A DNA stretch of 64,000 bases from positions 744,001 to 808,000 of the forward strand of contig NW_026570281.1 in NCBI RefSeq assembly GCF_019649055.1. The letters run 5' to 3'. The notes beneath the pieces are model-generated. The model had not been told where the DNA came from. It saw only the letters and a program-made list of their open reading frames with translations, and made no database searches. Numbering within the stretch: position 1 is the first letter of the stretch; each line of letters begins with the position of its first letter. Positions 25,874 through 36,567 of the stretch are shown here, piece after piece. Origin of the DNA: Paramacrobiotus metropolitanus. Lineage: Eukaryota > Tardigrada > Eutardigrada > Parachela > Macrobiotidae. Made by a program: the position numbers and the translations under genes.

Positions 25874-28482
25874 CTACTTGATATCGTATTCTTTGAGCAA
25901 ATTTCCGGCAATGACCAGCCGTTGGATTTCGGAGGTACCCTCGTAGATCTCGGTGATCCTGGCGTCGCGGTAGTGCCGCTCGGCCGGCATATCAGAAACG
26001 TAGCCCATCCCGCCCAGGATCTGGATGGACTGGTGGGCGATAAAAGTGGACGCTTCAGAGGCCGATAATTTGGCCATGGCAGCTTCCTGCAGCATGTGTA
26101 CATGAGATTTTGGCTTGCAACACGGGCTCACAAAGCCAACGGGCCATCAGACACGTCAGCGTTTACCTTCGTGTATGGCCGTCCGGCGTCCTTCAAAAGG
26201 GCCGCTTTATACATCAACAGCCGGGAAGCTTCCAATTTCACCGCCATATCGGCTAATTTGATCTTCAAAAAAACATCTGTGAAATCTGAAACCCAATTGG
26301 GATAAACTTCATGCCGAAATTTTGCGAAGTTAAAATACAGCGCAGAAAAAAACACTTAAAACAAGCACAGATACAAAGGAGTTACGTTAGGGTATGCACG
26401 TACAGTACTCGTATGATTATATAATAATAAATTAAAGACTGATTAAATTTTAAACAGTAGTCTCGTCTTTGTGAAAACCCGAACGCATTTCAATTCGTAG
26501 TAATGATACAAATAAAGCAATTAAAAAGCTGCAATCAAATAGCTAATATTAGATAACCTACAGAATCTAATATAATTTTTTATGAAGTAAATAAAAAAAT
26601 CCAATTATTAAAAACTACACAGCTTACGTGCAATACAGAGAGGAAAGATCACCTCACCTGAATAGACTGCAGTTTAGTCAACGGCGCCCCGAAAGCTTCT
26701 CTTTTGGAGGCATACTCCACGGCGACATCCAGCGCTGCTTGCCCAATACCGACCGCTTGTCCGGCAATCCCGATGCGGCCGCCATCCAACGTGGACATGG
26801 CGATTTTAAAGCCCTCCCCCTCCTTGCCCAGAAGGTTTCCCTTGGGAATACGGCAGTCCTCAAATATGAGGTAGGTCGTAGATGATCCGCGGATACCCAG
26901 CTTATCTTCCTTTTTACCAACGCTTAAGCCTGGCGTCGGCTTGGGGACGACAAAAGCGCTGATGCCTTTGTGTTTCTTGGCCTTGTCGGTCGTGGCAAAG
27001 ACGACAATGCCCTCGGCTTCGTGGCCATTGGTGATCCAGGCTTTCGTCCCGTTCAGTACGTACTCGTCCCCGACCAGTTTGGCGGTGGTGGACGCCGCAC
27101 CGGCATCACTTCCGTTTCCTGCGCCGAAATAATACTAGCTCAATAAAGCCTAACAATAATTTTTCAAAATTTACCAGGTTCACTCAAGGCAAAACATCCA
27201 ATGCGTTCGCCACTGGTAAAAGGCCTGACGAATTTATCGATTACTTCCGGTCTTCCGTAAGCGTTTATGGGGCTCAAATACAAAGACTAAAATGTGCAAT
27301 AGAGTAACAACTTACAATTGCAGTAAAAAATACGATGAAAAAATAATACGTCTGACCACAAAGTGTAAATATTCTATCAAAGAAAATTTAATGGGCAAAC
27401 GAAATAAAAATAAACAGAGCTATCTACGGTAGACCGATATAATACACAAGTACACCGCACTAAAAGAAAAGTGAAAGTCAAAAGTCAAAATCATACCCGA
27501 CTAAGTTCATACTCATAGAAGTTACCATAAAACGTGATTATAATAACCATTAAATGCACAGAAATGAATGAAAAATATACGCCTAATCGAAGAAGCATTA
27601 AGGCGAACAAATTGCTGCATACATTGTGCGCACTGAGGATCACCCCGGCGCTGGCGCATCCGCGACTGATCTCCTCCATGGCAATGGCGTATGCTAACGC
27701 GTCCAGGCCCGTTCCGCCATTCTCTTCCGGCGTGGCGATGCCCATCAGCCCCAGTTCACCCATCTTCAATACCTGCATTCCACAATATCATTGCATTCTT
27801 TTTTACATTTATGTGCACCCAAACATTTTTAGTTTATCATGGCATCAGTTAAATTCCCAACAATTTTTAAGTACTAACCAGCAGAAATTGAAATCCGATA
27901 ATACTATGGTGATCAAATTATCAATGATCACTGATCAACTATCAATTTTTAACTGCTATCACAACCACTATCGCAAACATCCACTTTCGTTTAGCGAAAT
28001 CCCTTGCTTCCACAAGTGACAATCTGTGACAAATGACCATCAACTATTCAACTTCAATCATGGAAAGGAAACTGCACCTGTTCCTTGGGATATCGGTGCT
28101 CCTTGTCCGTCACGGCCGCCATCGGCTTCAGATCACTCTCGGCGAAATTGCGGCATGTCTGCCGCAGCATCTGATGCGTCTCAGGTAAATCAATGATGTT
28201 CACGGGCCCGGTGGCAGCGGCGGCATACTCACGACGCAGTCCTATATACATGTAGATAAAGATAGTACTTATCGTTATGCTGTACACAATTTCTCACTTC
28301 AAAGCAGCTGTTTAAATGGCTGTCATTGACTGATCGCTACCTTCCAGCGCTGCGACAATCGCAGAAGCCCCAATAGATCTGGCAGCAAATACTTAACAGA
28401 AACGGGAAGATAACGGTGCTTGCTTTAACTGCTTACCTGGACGCTGTCGTGGAAGAGCGAGCAAACGGCCAAATCGTAACAT
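25874..28482 (-). CDS. ACADS: Short-chain acyl-CoA dehydrogenase, mitochondrial
   Basis: FAD enzyme oxidising butyryl-CoA-length substrates to enoyl-CoA in mitochondrial beta-oxidation, passing electrons to ETF. Seven exons: 28482..28437, 28241..28078, 27772..27623, 27286..27175, 27118..26658, 26262..26167 and 26086..25874. They give 413 residues (human 412). The N-terminus [19 protein letters not shown] is an Arg-rich presequence. Further blocks: [100 protein letters not shown] and [18 protein letters not shown]. The Glu of IYEGTSE is the catalytic base position of the short-chain class. Convergent with RPL10A (376 bp) and divergent from RRP15. Confidence 0.97.
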
Positions 28483-29131
28483 CGTAACCGCCTGCTTTCC
28501 GTTACTTCGATCAAGGTAAAGTTTTCACTGTACCGTCTGTACTCTGTACAGTGTACGTATGTTACGGTATGTAAACCTATCTGAAGAACAGACGATGCTG
28601 GATGAAACTCGATAAACCACCGTAGTTTCAGTAGTAATATCTCGAACGAACGACGAAAAATAACTACGCACGAAACTGAGAAAACACATAAATTATAGAA
28701 ATCACTAATTAAAAAAAGTATCTTCGAAGCAAAAATTAATTTCTTTGAAAAGTTTTAGCAGCCTATGAATTTAGATTTTTGTAGCTGCGTTTTGCGGGGG
28801 TTTGCGTGCAACCTAAATCATTCGAACAAGCTCACCATTCGGGCCGCTTTACGTGTACTAATGCTCACAGCTGATAACTTCGTCCTGGCACTTGGCAGTC
28901 TACAATTTCAGTTTCGCAATTTTGTTTCAGTTCTTTACTTCCGAGTGCAAGAAGAAACTTTATTAGATCTTTTTTATCTTGCAGAATTTATATTCATTTA
29001 TAAATATATAATTAGAGCAAGCTGGTAGCCACCTGCTTCAGGATCTGCTGGCTCCGAGATCGTTTCTTCTGTTCTGTATGTGAGTTTCACACTCTCGCTC
29101 GTTCTGACTTGCTTGGCCAGAAGTTATTGCA
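28483..29131. promoter_or_regulatory. Divergent promoter region, ACADS / RRP15
   Basis: About 650 bp between divergent start codons. No exon seen. Position implies both promoters; no specific element could be identified. Confidence 0.45.
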
Positions 29132-30548
29132 ATGGCCGATCTCGACACCAGTCCGAGCAGTCCTCCGCCAGATTCACCATCCACTCCACCTGCCGAGACG
29201 GATCACCCCACCTCCGGATTTGCCAATGCCATCGCCAAGATCCTCAGCCACACCACCACGCCCCGACCAAAGAAGCGGATAAAGCGCGAAGTTAAAGTGG
29301 AAAACGCGGTCGGCGATGCTCCGTCAGCTTCAGGCCCACGCGCTGCTGCCACCGGCAATCGGACGGTAGGGAAATTTGGTTTTACTAGAGAAAATTTACC
29401 GGAATTTTAACGCATCATTTCATGAATCCGATTTTGTTCACAGAAAGGGACTAGTCACGACGAACCGTGGCATGTGTTACCGGATGTGACGCAACGGGAA
29501 ATCGAGCGGAAACTGAATAAAGTTGCCACACGGTACTCTCTCCCATTATTAATAAGCAAAAATTATTACGCACTGGAAATACTGTCCGCGTATTTACTGA
29601 GGTAGCAGAAGTTTAGGCGCTTTGTTGTTGGAATACTTTGCGGACAAAAATTTTAATAAGCATTGAAGCCAAATTTATTCTCTTTTTTGGACTTTGGTAG
29701 TGTAAAAAATATAAGAGCAACGCTTGCAAGGAATTATATTAAATCTGCGAAAAAATCCGATTATTAAGAAGATTACCAAACCAATTTGGTCTAGATTTTT
29801 CGGTTCCTGAAATATACAGTAATTGCAGCTACTGGATTACTGGAATTCACGTTTTTAATATATTGTTACATTATGGAATTGTTTTTTACATCAGAGTGGT
29901 TTAGCGGAGTGGGAGAATAAGATTTTTTTGTCAGATTAAAATCCGATGATTATGAAAATCATTGAACCAATCTGGTCTACATATTTCCTAAATAAACAGT
30001 AAATGCACTTATTGGAGTTTATATTTTTAATATTGTATTACATTATTTTTCTCAGCGGAGTCGTTCAGTTGTTCAATGCCGTCCGTCAGCAGCAGACTAC
30101 TATTGCTGAGCAGCTGGACGAAGCCGGTCCATCCGTGCGCCGATCGGAAAACGTCCTGAAATCCGTGTCGAAAGGCGCCTTCCTCGATTTACTAAAAGAT
30201 CCGTCGTCTGGCAGTGTGAAAATTCTCAGTAAAAATGTAAGTGATGGCTACATCAGAGTTGTGCATGCTGTACGTATAGGTATAATCGTACATATGAAAT
30301 ATAAATTTTGATTTTTAATTTGTTGAATAGGATAATGAATCACTTTCTTTCCTAGTCATATACCGGAATATTTGTTTTTCTCTATATTTCAGATGCCCTT
30401 GTCCAAAACGAGCGAAACTTCTGGAGAAGGTAAACGGTGGGAAGTTTTGGATGATGATTACCTTTTGAAAGCCGGGGCCACCGGAAGTGACGGTGACAAC
30501 AATGAATCGAGAGAATCATCTACTGAACGCATGGAACAAGTTTTTTAG
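29132..30548 (+). CDS. RRP15: RRP15-like ribosomal RNA processing protein
   Basis: Nucleolar protein needed for pre-60S rRNA processing. Exons 29132..29365, 29444..29532, 30056..30236 and 30393..30548 give 219 residues. The family core is clear: SGFANAIAKILSH, then PDVTQREIERKLNKVATRGV and VQLFNAVRQQQTTIAEQLDE, then SVSKGAFLDLLKD and the late RWEVLDDDYLLKAG. These match human RRP15 blocks (NLQRIATRGVVQLFNAVQKHQ, STVSKKDFISVLRG). The N-terminus is Ser/Pro-rich and acidic with a basic KKRIKREVK stretch (possible nuclear/nucleolar signal). The C-terminus is acidic and Ser-rich. Start taken at the first ATG after an in-frame stop region. Confidence 0.9.
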
Positions 30549-31002
30549 CATTTAACTGCTAAACCCATAATGTATTTAGATATTTTCGACCGGAAATATT
30601 TTCTGTAGATTGCATCTCGACTTCGTAGTTTCTCTGCTCAACGCTGGCTTGTGTGAATTTAAATGAACGAAATTGTAATATCGAATTGCTTACATTTTGA
30701 GCCCTTTCCGAGTATGGATTTCGCGTTTGGCAACGAAAATGTAGGATTTAGCTATCTGTTACCTGGTTGCTTATAGATTTGGTGATCTATTTAATTTTTC
30801 GAAATGGCTGTGCGCCCCGACAATCGGGGCGCAAAGTAATAATTATTAAGTATTTGTGGCCACGGCATTACTGTACGTTGCTCTGCGCCATGAATTTTTT
30901 TTTCACCTTTAACACCGATAATCTTGCACGATTTTTTTGTTTTTCACTATTAACATAACTTCTGCAGCCGAAAGTTTTATTTTTTTCGTGGTTGGCTTTG
31001 TC

Positions 31003-31150
31003 ATTCATGGTAAAGCCTTCCCGACAGTTCGCGCAGATAAACCGGCTTTCAGCATTTCCTGTACGGCGATTAAATCCTGTACGCCTGCGTTCCCTTCGCA
31101 CTTTCGAACTGCATCTTCGGACCTGAATTCATTGCGCAAATCGCCATGAT
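31003..31150 (-). pseudogene. Helix-turn-helix-like fragment, possibly from a transposase
   Basis: One minus-strand frame reads YHGDLRNEFRSEDAVRKC, then VQDLIAVQEMLKAGLSARTV and GKALP before a stop. The second part has the spacing of a resolvase/transposase helix-turn-helix (leucine-rich helix, AGLS turn, second helix). No start codon lies in frame, so it is either an internal exon or a broken copy. It could also be chance. Confidence 0.3.
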
Positions 31151-31480
31151 ATATAGTTACCAGTTAATAGTACGCAAAAGGTGAATAGTGAATACGGAAA
31201 TTATCGAATTTGTGGCATCCACTCATTAAGGGCACTAAGCGCACTCAAACTTAAATTAAGTTTGAAAAAGTAGGACACCCCAGAAATTGCCGCACATTGG
31301 GTCGTTAATAAATGTGAAGCGGAGCACCTAGCTTGATGGTAACCAAATGTGGTGATTGCTAATTTGCTAGCAAGCAATTGTATGCATGCCCGGGATGCTC
31401 GTGTAATCAAGCTGTACAGACTTTTAAAAAGCATCACATACAAGTACATACTGAGTACTAAAACAAAATTGAGTGAAAAT

Positions 31481-31720
31481 TCATAACAAAAACACTTCTT
31501 CAATGCTATCCTGCTCGGGGATCGTACCCATAACACATAACGCATTTCCCCGTTGCACTTGGATAGATAGCCGCTGTCTAAAATATTCTTTCGTCCGCTT
31601 CTGGCTTGTGGCGGAAGCTATGCCGTTGCCGACCTTCTCCACGAGCATTTTCGTTCCGCCTCCCAAGGGTCCGTAAATTTCAAAGGCGGCAGCTACTAGA
31701 TTGTATCTTGGTTGTAGCAT
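31481..31720 (-). CDS. Unrecognised coding-like segment (hypothetical)
   Basis: A minus-strand frame of about 79 codons ends in a stop at 31481. Its composition looks protein-like (FEIYGPLGGGTKMLVEKVG, then KRTKEYFRQRLSIQVQRGN and a C-terminal DSIEEVFLL). Either the ATG at 31682 or a splice acceptor (TCTAG) near 31700 could begin it. A GTACGA donor within RGNALCVMG could instead splice it onward. I cannot assign a family. It may belong to the surrounding transposon-like stretch. Confidence 0.35.
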   Translation of the reverse strand: MLQPRYNLVAAAFEIYGPLGGGTKMLVEKVGNGIASATSQKRTKEYFRQRLSIQVQRGNALCVMGTIPEQDSIEEVFLL

Positions 31721-32814
31721 GTAGGTAATGATGTGTAATTAATTAACTCGTGTAATTGCATGTAGGTATGATGTATCCATATACCCGGTAACTACACGGT
31801 CTACACCAACTATAGCGCTCACTTTCTGAAGAGCAGGATGCGCTCTTGTTTTCAAAAAGTAATAATGGCCCCCTTACCCTACAAAATCTACTGTTTGAAA
31901 AATAGTGGCACCCGCCGAAATAACGGCACCTCCCCGAAATAAGCGCACCTATACTAGGGCGTTTTTTTGTTTTTTTTTTCCATGGGCGTTTGAACTACAG
32001 TACGTATCGCATTTGCCGCACAGTGCCAGAAATCGATAATTACGGTATTTCACGATTCCCTTCCCCACAAGTGTCTCATTTATTTGTTAATAATGTTGAT
32101 AGTCCTATAAATCATATACATTTATGCGCATTCAAGGTCAGGTGTCTCTAGATAAATCTTCTGGTTACCTTTGGACCGTTCTGTGAGTGTGTACTGAGTC
32201 TACTGACAAATTTACCAGAAGTAGCCACGACTTTTTACGCCAAATATTCGGGGCGCACAGCCAATTTACTTCGCGCCCGGTTATCGGGGCGCATAGCACT
32301 GAACTTAATGTTTTAAGGAAAGCGATGACAATGCATTCGATAAATACTCACAATTTTCATAAGGTTTTGTGCAAATCGTGGTGGGAGGTCGCGAATACTT
32401 CAGAAAAAATTCAAATAAGCACGACCATCTTAAATTCTTCCACTGTTTTGTTTTGGTAAGAAATTGAGAAACGCTCACCCAAACTCCACCGGGCGACCGC
32501 TCGTCTACAAAACTAGTTGAAATTTGGCCATGAAAGTTTCGTGACGGTGACGATAAGCTTTTTTAAGCAAGTTCTTTAGTTTCCATTATTTTTATTTTTT
32601 GTTTCCGATGATCGGACTTTAGTGAGTTTCTTTGATTTTTTAGTATTTCCTTGGACCTCGTTCTGTTGCCTGTTATTAGCAAGAATTTCACAGTTGGAAA
32701 TAGGTAAGTCGTGTGCTAATCGCAAGAAGTGTGTGATATATATAATTTGGATAGCGGTCAGTGTTGTGGGCATATATTTCATTCTCATTCGCCAGATTTT
32801 GTAGGTCTTCGACC

Positions 32815-34311
32815 ATGATCCGCTCCATCCAGCGACTCCATCCGCACTTTCAGTGGCTCTACCTATCCAGCCCAGTGTGTATGCGGTGTGCTGCTCCAGT
32901 GTCCGCCCCATCAGCATCCCGAAATCTCCATGAATTGCGCATCATTCGCCTCAGGTCCACAGTTGCTCCTCAGGACCAGCCGGGGGAATCCAGTGAAGTC
33001 TCATCGCAGTCCCCAACCAAATCACAATCCAGTGATGCCCAGTATTTCCGCCAACTCATTCAGCAGTCCTCCAAGCAGCCCGCTAAGGTGGACTGGACCC
33101 AGTTTGTCAACCCGGATCTTTATAAAAAGGGTGAGCTGAACGTTAACGACCAGCCCGAAGTCCATGCCAAATTCGGTCTGCTTCATCGCACAACCAGTCA
33201 ACAGCAATCAGCCGATGACGCTGCCGAGGAAGTCCCGAATGTTCTCCAGCGAACCGCGACGATCGGCCTGGCTGAGCGCAAAACTCGCCAGGAGCGATCA
33301 TCCCATGACGCATCCGTGGAAATCCTTGACGCCATTCCGCGGACCTCCACGGGCCTGGCCGACGACCTGGACAACGTCGACTGGGCGGAGCTGGAAAAGC
33401 AAGACCCGGAGCGCCGGCCCCTGGAGCCGGTCGACGATCAGGATTCTTTACTTGCAGATGCCGTGCCCACCGCACCACCCTACGCCTTCAATCTGGCCGC
33501 CTACGCCGAGAAGAGCCCGAACATCCGGAAATTCCTGGATCTGGGCGTGGAGGTGTACCAGTACGACCAGGATCCCGAAATGTCGCAGCTGCTGGCCACC
33601 GGCGACTGGGACACCCGTATCCAGCCCGTCCTGGACTTTCTCCAGTCACTGGGCATCAAGGAGAAAAACCAGGCAAGGATTCTCTCCAAATGGCCGCGTA
33701 TTCTCAAGCATGATATCGCGCAGCTGAACGAGAAGGTAGAATATCTACGCTCCAAGAAATTTCCTCCGGAGGCCGTCGCACGCATTTTGGTCAAAGCGCC
33801 GCTTTTGTTCTCGCTGTCGGTGCGGCATGTCGATAAGCAGTTAGGCGCGCTGCAGCGCACGTTCAAATTGACCGGCGACGAGGTGCGCGACGTGGTCACC
33901 GCCGTCCCAAAGATCGTGACGATGCGGTCCATCGTGTGGGCTGTGATTCGGCTAGCCATGATGCATGAGATGGGCTTCCGCAAAGAGGAGATCAAAGCCA
34001 TGCTGCTGATGCAGCCCAAAATTTTTCTCTTGGATAAGAAGGATTTTCTGCGGCGCTTTGATTACCTCCACAACGTGGTCGGCATCCAGCACGCCGACAT
34101 TGCGGCTTTTCCGGGGGCAATGCGGACGCGCGTCTTTGAGGTGAAGGATCGACACCTCTTCCTCAAGAAGCTCGGCCGCGATCAGTATGATCGCACGCAG
34201 CCTAATTACGTTTCGCTGCATGATCTGTGCTCCGGGTCCAATTGGGACTTCTGCATGCGGGTGGCCAAGCAGCCGTTGCGATATTTCAACGCTTTTCGGA
34301 AAACCTTGTAG
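32815..34311 (+). CDS. MTERF3: Mitochondrial transcription termination factor 3
   Basis: MTERF-fold protein that works in mitochondria; MTERF3 represses mtDNA transcription and supports mitoribosome assembly in known animals. A single uninterrupted exon gives 498 residues (human 417). Residues about 150-498 hold repeated mTERF helix pairs, each with a proline-marked loop (SKWPRILKHD, LVKAPLLFSLSV, TAVPKIVTM, LMQPKIFLLDK). The end RHLFLKKLGRDQYDRTQPNY and VSLHDLCS is diagnostic for MTERF3. The first about 25 residues (MIRSIQRLHPHFQWLYL) look like a presequence. An acidic and Ser-rich linker follows, longer than in human. Start taken at the first ATG (32815); the frame is open upstream but has no earlier ATG. 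Lack of introns contrasts with its neighbours, which could reflect an old retrocopy or intron loss. Confidence 0.93.
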   Translation: MIRSIQRLHPHFQWLYLSSPVCMRCAAPVSAPSASRNLHELRIIRLRSTVAPQDQPGESSEVSSQSPTKSQSSDAQYFRQLIQQSSKQPAKVDWTQFVNPDLYKKGELNVNDQPEVHAKFGLLHRTTSQQQSADDAAEEVPNVLQRTATIGLAERKTRQERSSHDASVEILDAIPRTSTGLADDLDNVDWAELEKQDPERRPLEPVDDQDSLLADAVPTAPPYAFNLAAYAEKSPNIRKFLDLGVEVYQYDQDPEMSQLLATGDWDTRIQPVLDFLQSLGIKEKNQARILSKWPRILKHDIAQLNEKVEYLRSKKFPPEAVARILVKAPLLFSLSVRHVDKQLGALQRTFKLTGDEVRDVVTAVPKIVTMRSIVWAVIRLAMMHEMGFRKEEIKAMLLMQPKIFLLDKKDFLRRFDYLHNVVGIQHADIAAFPGAMRTRVFEVKDRHLFLKKLGRDQYDRTQPNYVSLHDLCSGSNWDFCMRVAKQPLRYFNAFRKTL

Positions 34312-36136
34312 CCATGAGTGTTTGAATGAATAAAGTTTTTGATAGTACGTGGTATTAATCGGGTGATTATTCGGATTTCGAGTACCTGCTTACTGCGACT
34401 ACGCCACTACGGTATGAGTGGATTATTTCATGCTGTCTGAACACAGCATCACAATAAATGACATTCGCTAATACAATAATGATTTCGTCAAATGAACTGC
34501 AGCCAAACTACCTATCTGTGTTACTTCGCGTTATTTGCAATCACTGAGGAAATCACTGGATTAAAAGCAAATAAGCTTCACAAGCTGAGACTTCTTATGC
34601 AACGAAAACTTAAAATTACACAATCTTTCTAATTAAGGCCTATTTATATTTATAGTACTTAATTTATTTTAACCGCTTCGACACACGACTGCACTATTGT
34701 GTTCGGCTGTTCGCCAATAAAGCAGCCACTTGATGGTGGAAAAGTGGAAATTAGGTAACCCGACAACTGCCACCCACTTCGAGATGCATTTAAATTTCCA
34801 CCTGATTTCCGCCTGACGTAGTACTTGACTACTTGTATATCTATATATCAACTACGTACTACGAAGACAGATTTATGCTGTAGATGGTCAGATGGATGCA
34901 CCACACCGGTCCACACGGTAGGAGATGTCATGAGATTTGACCTCTGTTATGTTTACGCTATATTGCAGTATTCCTCTCTCACACTTGAACTCCACGTCAG
35001 CCAGTACAGGTTGATCGACTGCCCGCAAATGGCGGAAATCACATCTAGCATCTACGTATACTGAACTAATAGAAGTGTGCTCATTAATCTGGGAGGCAGA
35101 TACGTTTTCGCACCAGTAGCTTTCGAAACACCCTTGTGGGAATGACCTTAGTGAACAAAATTGGTAAGCGTCTACAACACAGGTACTTCGAAGTATACGT
35201 AAACCTCACTATTAGCAGTGTCTCCGTCAACGCTTGTCTCTCGAAATCTAATGAGGCAAAGCCGCTTCCGCACTCGGAAGTCGGAACACTAGAAGGACCA
35301 GCAGCGTTAAACTGAACTTTGTTGTCGAAATATACTGATTGTTTCGATCTGCCCTGCATACTGTACGTGTTTAGGATCGAATTCCACCAAAGATTTCAGA
35401 AGCTCCGCCTCTCTGGTGTAATCACTTTTATTATTGTCCAATGTGGATTGTGGACGGTCACATCGGTATTAATTTAACTATTAAGTACGTACGCTGGACG
35501 TTCTCTGCAATATACAATACATCAGCGCAACCACTGTGCCCACATTCCGAAATTATTAATTATGAGTCAATTTATGACCAATTTCTGCTCAACTCAGCAG
35601 AATACAGCGGTAAACCTTTCCTCAGAAAGCTCGTACGACTGATGGTGAGTAAACTCAGTAAATAATGTACAATACATGTCGTTGTGTCGGTTGTGATGCC
35701 GACCAACAGCCTTGAGGTTCCTGAATCGCTGTTCAGAAAATGCCGGGTATCATCATGCAAGGAAACCGATGCCGCGTCGATGCAGCGAATGTATCGAAAG
35801 CGGGAAATACGTAGCTCTTCTTGTTTCTACATGCAAACCAGGACATTAAAGACTGCGATTCAAATTGGGAATAAAGTCCCCGAAAACTTAAATTGCCGCA
35901 TACAAAACGGTGCTAGCCCGGAGGAGCGAATGCAAGCTTGGTCAAGATGTCCGCACTCGCCCATGCACATTGCCGAAATCGCTACGTCCTGACTTCTATT
36001 CTTGACCATTCATCTGATCGATTCCGGCGCAACATGCCCGGCGAGTTGGTATGGCCCGCAAATTCCCTTACGCTTGACTTTCCTCAAAACTAAGCAAAAA
36101 TTAATCCAAGTTTAGCGGAACATCAAGCTTCATTAA
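34312..36136. other. Intergenic region between MTERF3 and CCS
   Basis: About 1.8 kb. Open frames on both strands are short and show no domain. No repeat or RNA gene recognised. Confidence 0.55.
34329..34334 (+). terminator. Polyadenylation signal of MTERF3 (AATAAA)
   Basis: AATAAA starting 18 bp after the stop codon, followed by a T-rich stretch. A very short 3' UTR would result. Confidence 0.6.
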
Positions 36137-36301
36137 GCCGTTTCCGGAGCGGCAAGTTTGACCGCCACCGGCACCAAGTTTTGGACTTTTGATGCGGACG
36201 CCGGACGCTGGGGAGCAGCCGGCAGCGTACAGACACACTCCACACAGGCGGCGTCCAGTTGTACGCGCTGTTCATTAGGCCGTAAAGTCATAAGTTGTTA
36301 C
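36137..36301 (-). CDS. Small open frame, 54 codons, unknown
   Basis: ATG to stop on the minus strand, locally GC-richer than its flanks and rich in Ala, Val and Pro. It begins MTLRPNEQRVQLDAACVECV, with a closely spaced CVECVC cysteine motif. It lies divergently about 270 bp from the CCS start. No family recognised. It could be a small gene, a last exon, or chance; coding bias of the segment is the only support. Confidence 0.25.
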
Positions 36302-36567
36302 TTAAATGTTACTTGTTCACTCACTTGTTCACTCAAGAAACTCACGTTATAAATATTTTATAGAGATTATTAATTTTGTCAACTGTACGCACTATTTATG
36401 CGTAGTCATATATACTCATATTGGTCACATTGCAAATTATTCCGCCGCAGTACGTATTACTGTCGTTGCACTTGCAGCTTGCTCCATCCTCACACGGCCA
36501 CATTATACTTATAGTCCACAGTCACACTCTGCATACAGAATTCCATTTCGTTGCGAATTTTCGCACA

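Larger units (their letters stand above)
30802..32292. mobile_element. Possible degenerate DNA transposon bounded by GCGCCCCGA motifs
   Basis: The left boundary reads AATGGCTGTGCGCCCCGA followed at once by TCGGGGCGC. The right boundary holds TCGGGGCGCACAGCCAATTT, the inverse of the left, plus a second GGTTATCGGGGCGC. Between them, about 1.4 kb carries short minus-strand frames, one with a helix-turn-helix-like stretch. No target-site duplication was identified. The call is an inference from inverted end motifs; simple GC-rich palindromes remain possible. Confidence 0.35.
30549..32814. other. RRP15-MTERF3 intergenic region with transposon-like remnants
   Basis: About 2.3 kb. It contains GC-rich inverted motifs (30812-30832 and 32248-32292), repeated phrases CCGAAATAACGGCACC / CCGAAATAAGCGCACC near 31916-31950, and two short minus-strand coding-like segments (about 31003-31150 and 31481-31720), described separately. 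The MTERF3 promoter must lie near its right end. Confidence 0.5.

Noticed and set aside
32761-32814. Longer N-terminus for MTERF3
   Set aside because: The upstream frame has no ATG; the first ATG at 32815 is followed by a presequence-like stretch.
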